This document shows, in pieces, positions 43,353-43,500 of a stretch of DNA of 43,500 nucleotides. Positions within the stretch are counted from its first letter, which is position 1. The number at the start of each line of letters is the position of its first letter. Under the pieces are notes generated by a model. The model was not told the origin of the DNA. It saw only the letters and a program-made list of their open reading frames with translations, and made no database searches. The stretch is from Chromatiales bacterium (GTDB lineage Bacteria; Pseudomonadota; Gammaproteobacteria; Chromatiales; Chromatiaceae): NCBI GenBank assembly GCA_028284585.1, contig JANQRK010000115.1, forward strand, positions 1 to 43,500. Direction: 5' to 3'. A program made the translations under genes and the position numbers.

Positions 43353-43500
43353 GGCCTGTTCATACTCAGCGAGATGCAGCGTTGCTGCCCCAAAACGCGC
43401 CAGGCAAGGTGCGAGGAGAGCGATTTAGTGAGTCTAAATAAACGACGAGCAACGCCGCATGGCGTGTTTTGGGGCGCAACCCGAAGGGACGGGGCCGTTT
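43353..43500. mobile_element. MITE-like element, copy 2 (cut by the window edge)
   Basis: From GGCCTGTTCATACTCAGCGA at 43353, this aligns without gaps to the first 148 bases of the element at 22286, with about 15 mismatches by eye (roughly 90% identity). The inner inverted pair is kept at the same spacing, GTTGCTGCCCCAAAAC (43381-43396) with GTTTTGGGGCGCAAC (43466-43480). The terminal repeat itself has diverged at five positions. It begins immediately after the TAG stop of ilvB and has the same orientation as copy 1. The right half lies outside the window. Confidence 0.75.

Overview
The window is a GC-rich (about 60% by eye) stretch of bacterial chromosome. The gene set is gammaproteobacterial: OxyR, FabA, IspG, Uup, a VC_2705-type symporter, LapD/LapG, the extended PstC/PstA permeases and RmuC. 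A purple-sulfur-type or related Chromatiales bacterium fits, but that is inference from gene content only. Almost all of it is housekeeping sequence packed on both strands. No rRNA, tRNA, CRISPR array or prophage was recognised.

Layout. (1) 1-1.6 kb: an integron-type tyrosine recombinase with an extra N-terminal domain. Its upstream region carries short direct repeats and would face any cassettes lying beyond the left edge. (2) 1.6-7.7 kb, minus strand: DUF6394 membrane protein, a two-RCK potassium channel, a DUF302 protein, a terminator-like hairpin, then ispG and uup. (3) 8.1-10.3 kb: a DUF4212/sodium-solute symporter pair. (4) 10.4-16.5 kb: an unknown membrane-anchored protein, a NUDIX hydrolase, ppx with an unknown partner, hemH, a small methyltransferase-like membrane protein and a DUF971 protein. 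(5) 16.5-22.3 kb: two divergent GGDEF/EAL proteins, one fused to a periplasmic ABC_sub_bind sensor and PAS domains. (6) 22.3-27 kb: a mobile-element-like repeat, cpdA and oxyR (divergent around a dyad), fabA and proS. (7) 27-30.3 kb: lapG-lapD and a small exported protein. (8) 30.4-36.2 kb: pstS-pstC-pstA-pstB-phoU with a Pho-box-like promoter and a terminator after pstS. (9) 36.2-41.5 kb: a small membrane protein, xthA, two DUF4124 proteins, an MtaB-type methylthiotransferase and rmuC. (10) 41.6-43.5 kb: ilvB, followed at once by a second copy of the repeat.

How the genes work together. The two full GGDEF/EAL proteins could set the c-di-GMP level read by the degenerate receptor LapD, which would control the protease LapG; the adhesin substrate is not in the window. 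The pst-phoU operon and ppx cover phosphate uptake and polyphosphate turnover. OxyR sits back to back with a cAMP phosphodiesterase gene.

The least ordinary structure is a non-coding element present twice in the same orientation, 21 kb apart and about 90% identical by eye. The complete copy (262 bp) has perfect 27-bp terminal inverted repeats, and both copies carry a nested internal inverted repeat. All three visible ends abut a TA-purine flank, and in two cases that flank is exactly the TAG stop codon of the neighbouring gene (cpdA, ilvB). No transposase is present. The other notable items are the two-domain N terminus of the integron integrase and the repeats in front of it. Nothing here is clearly a complete new system.
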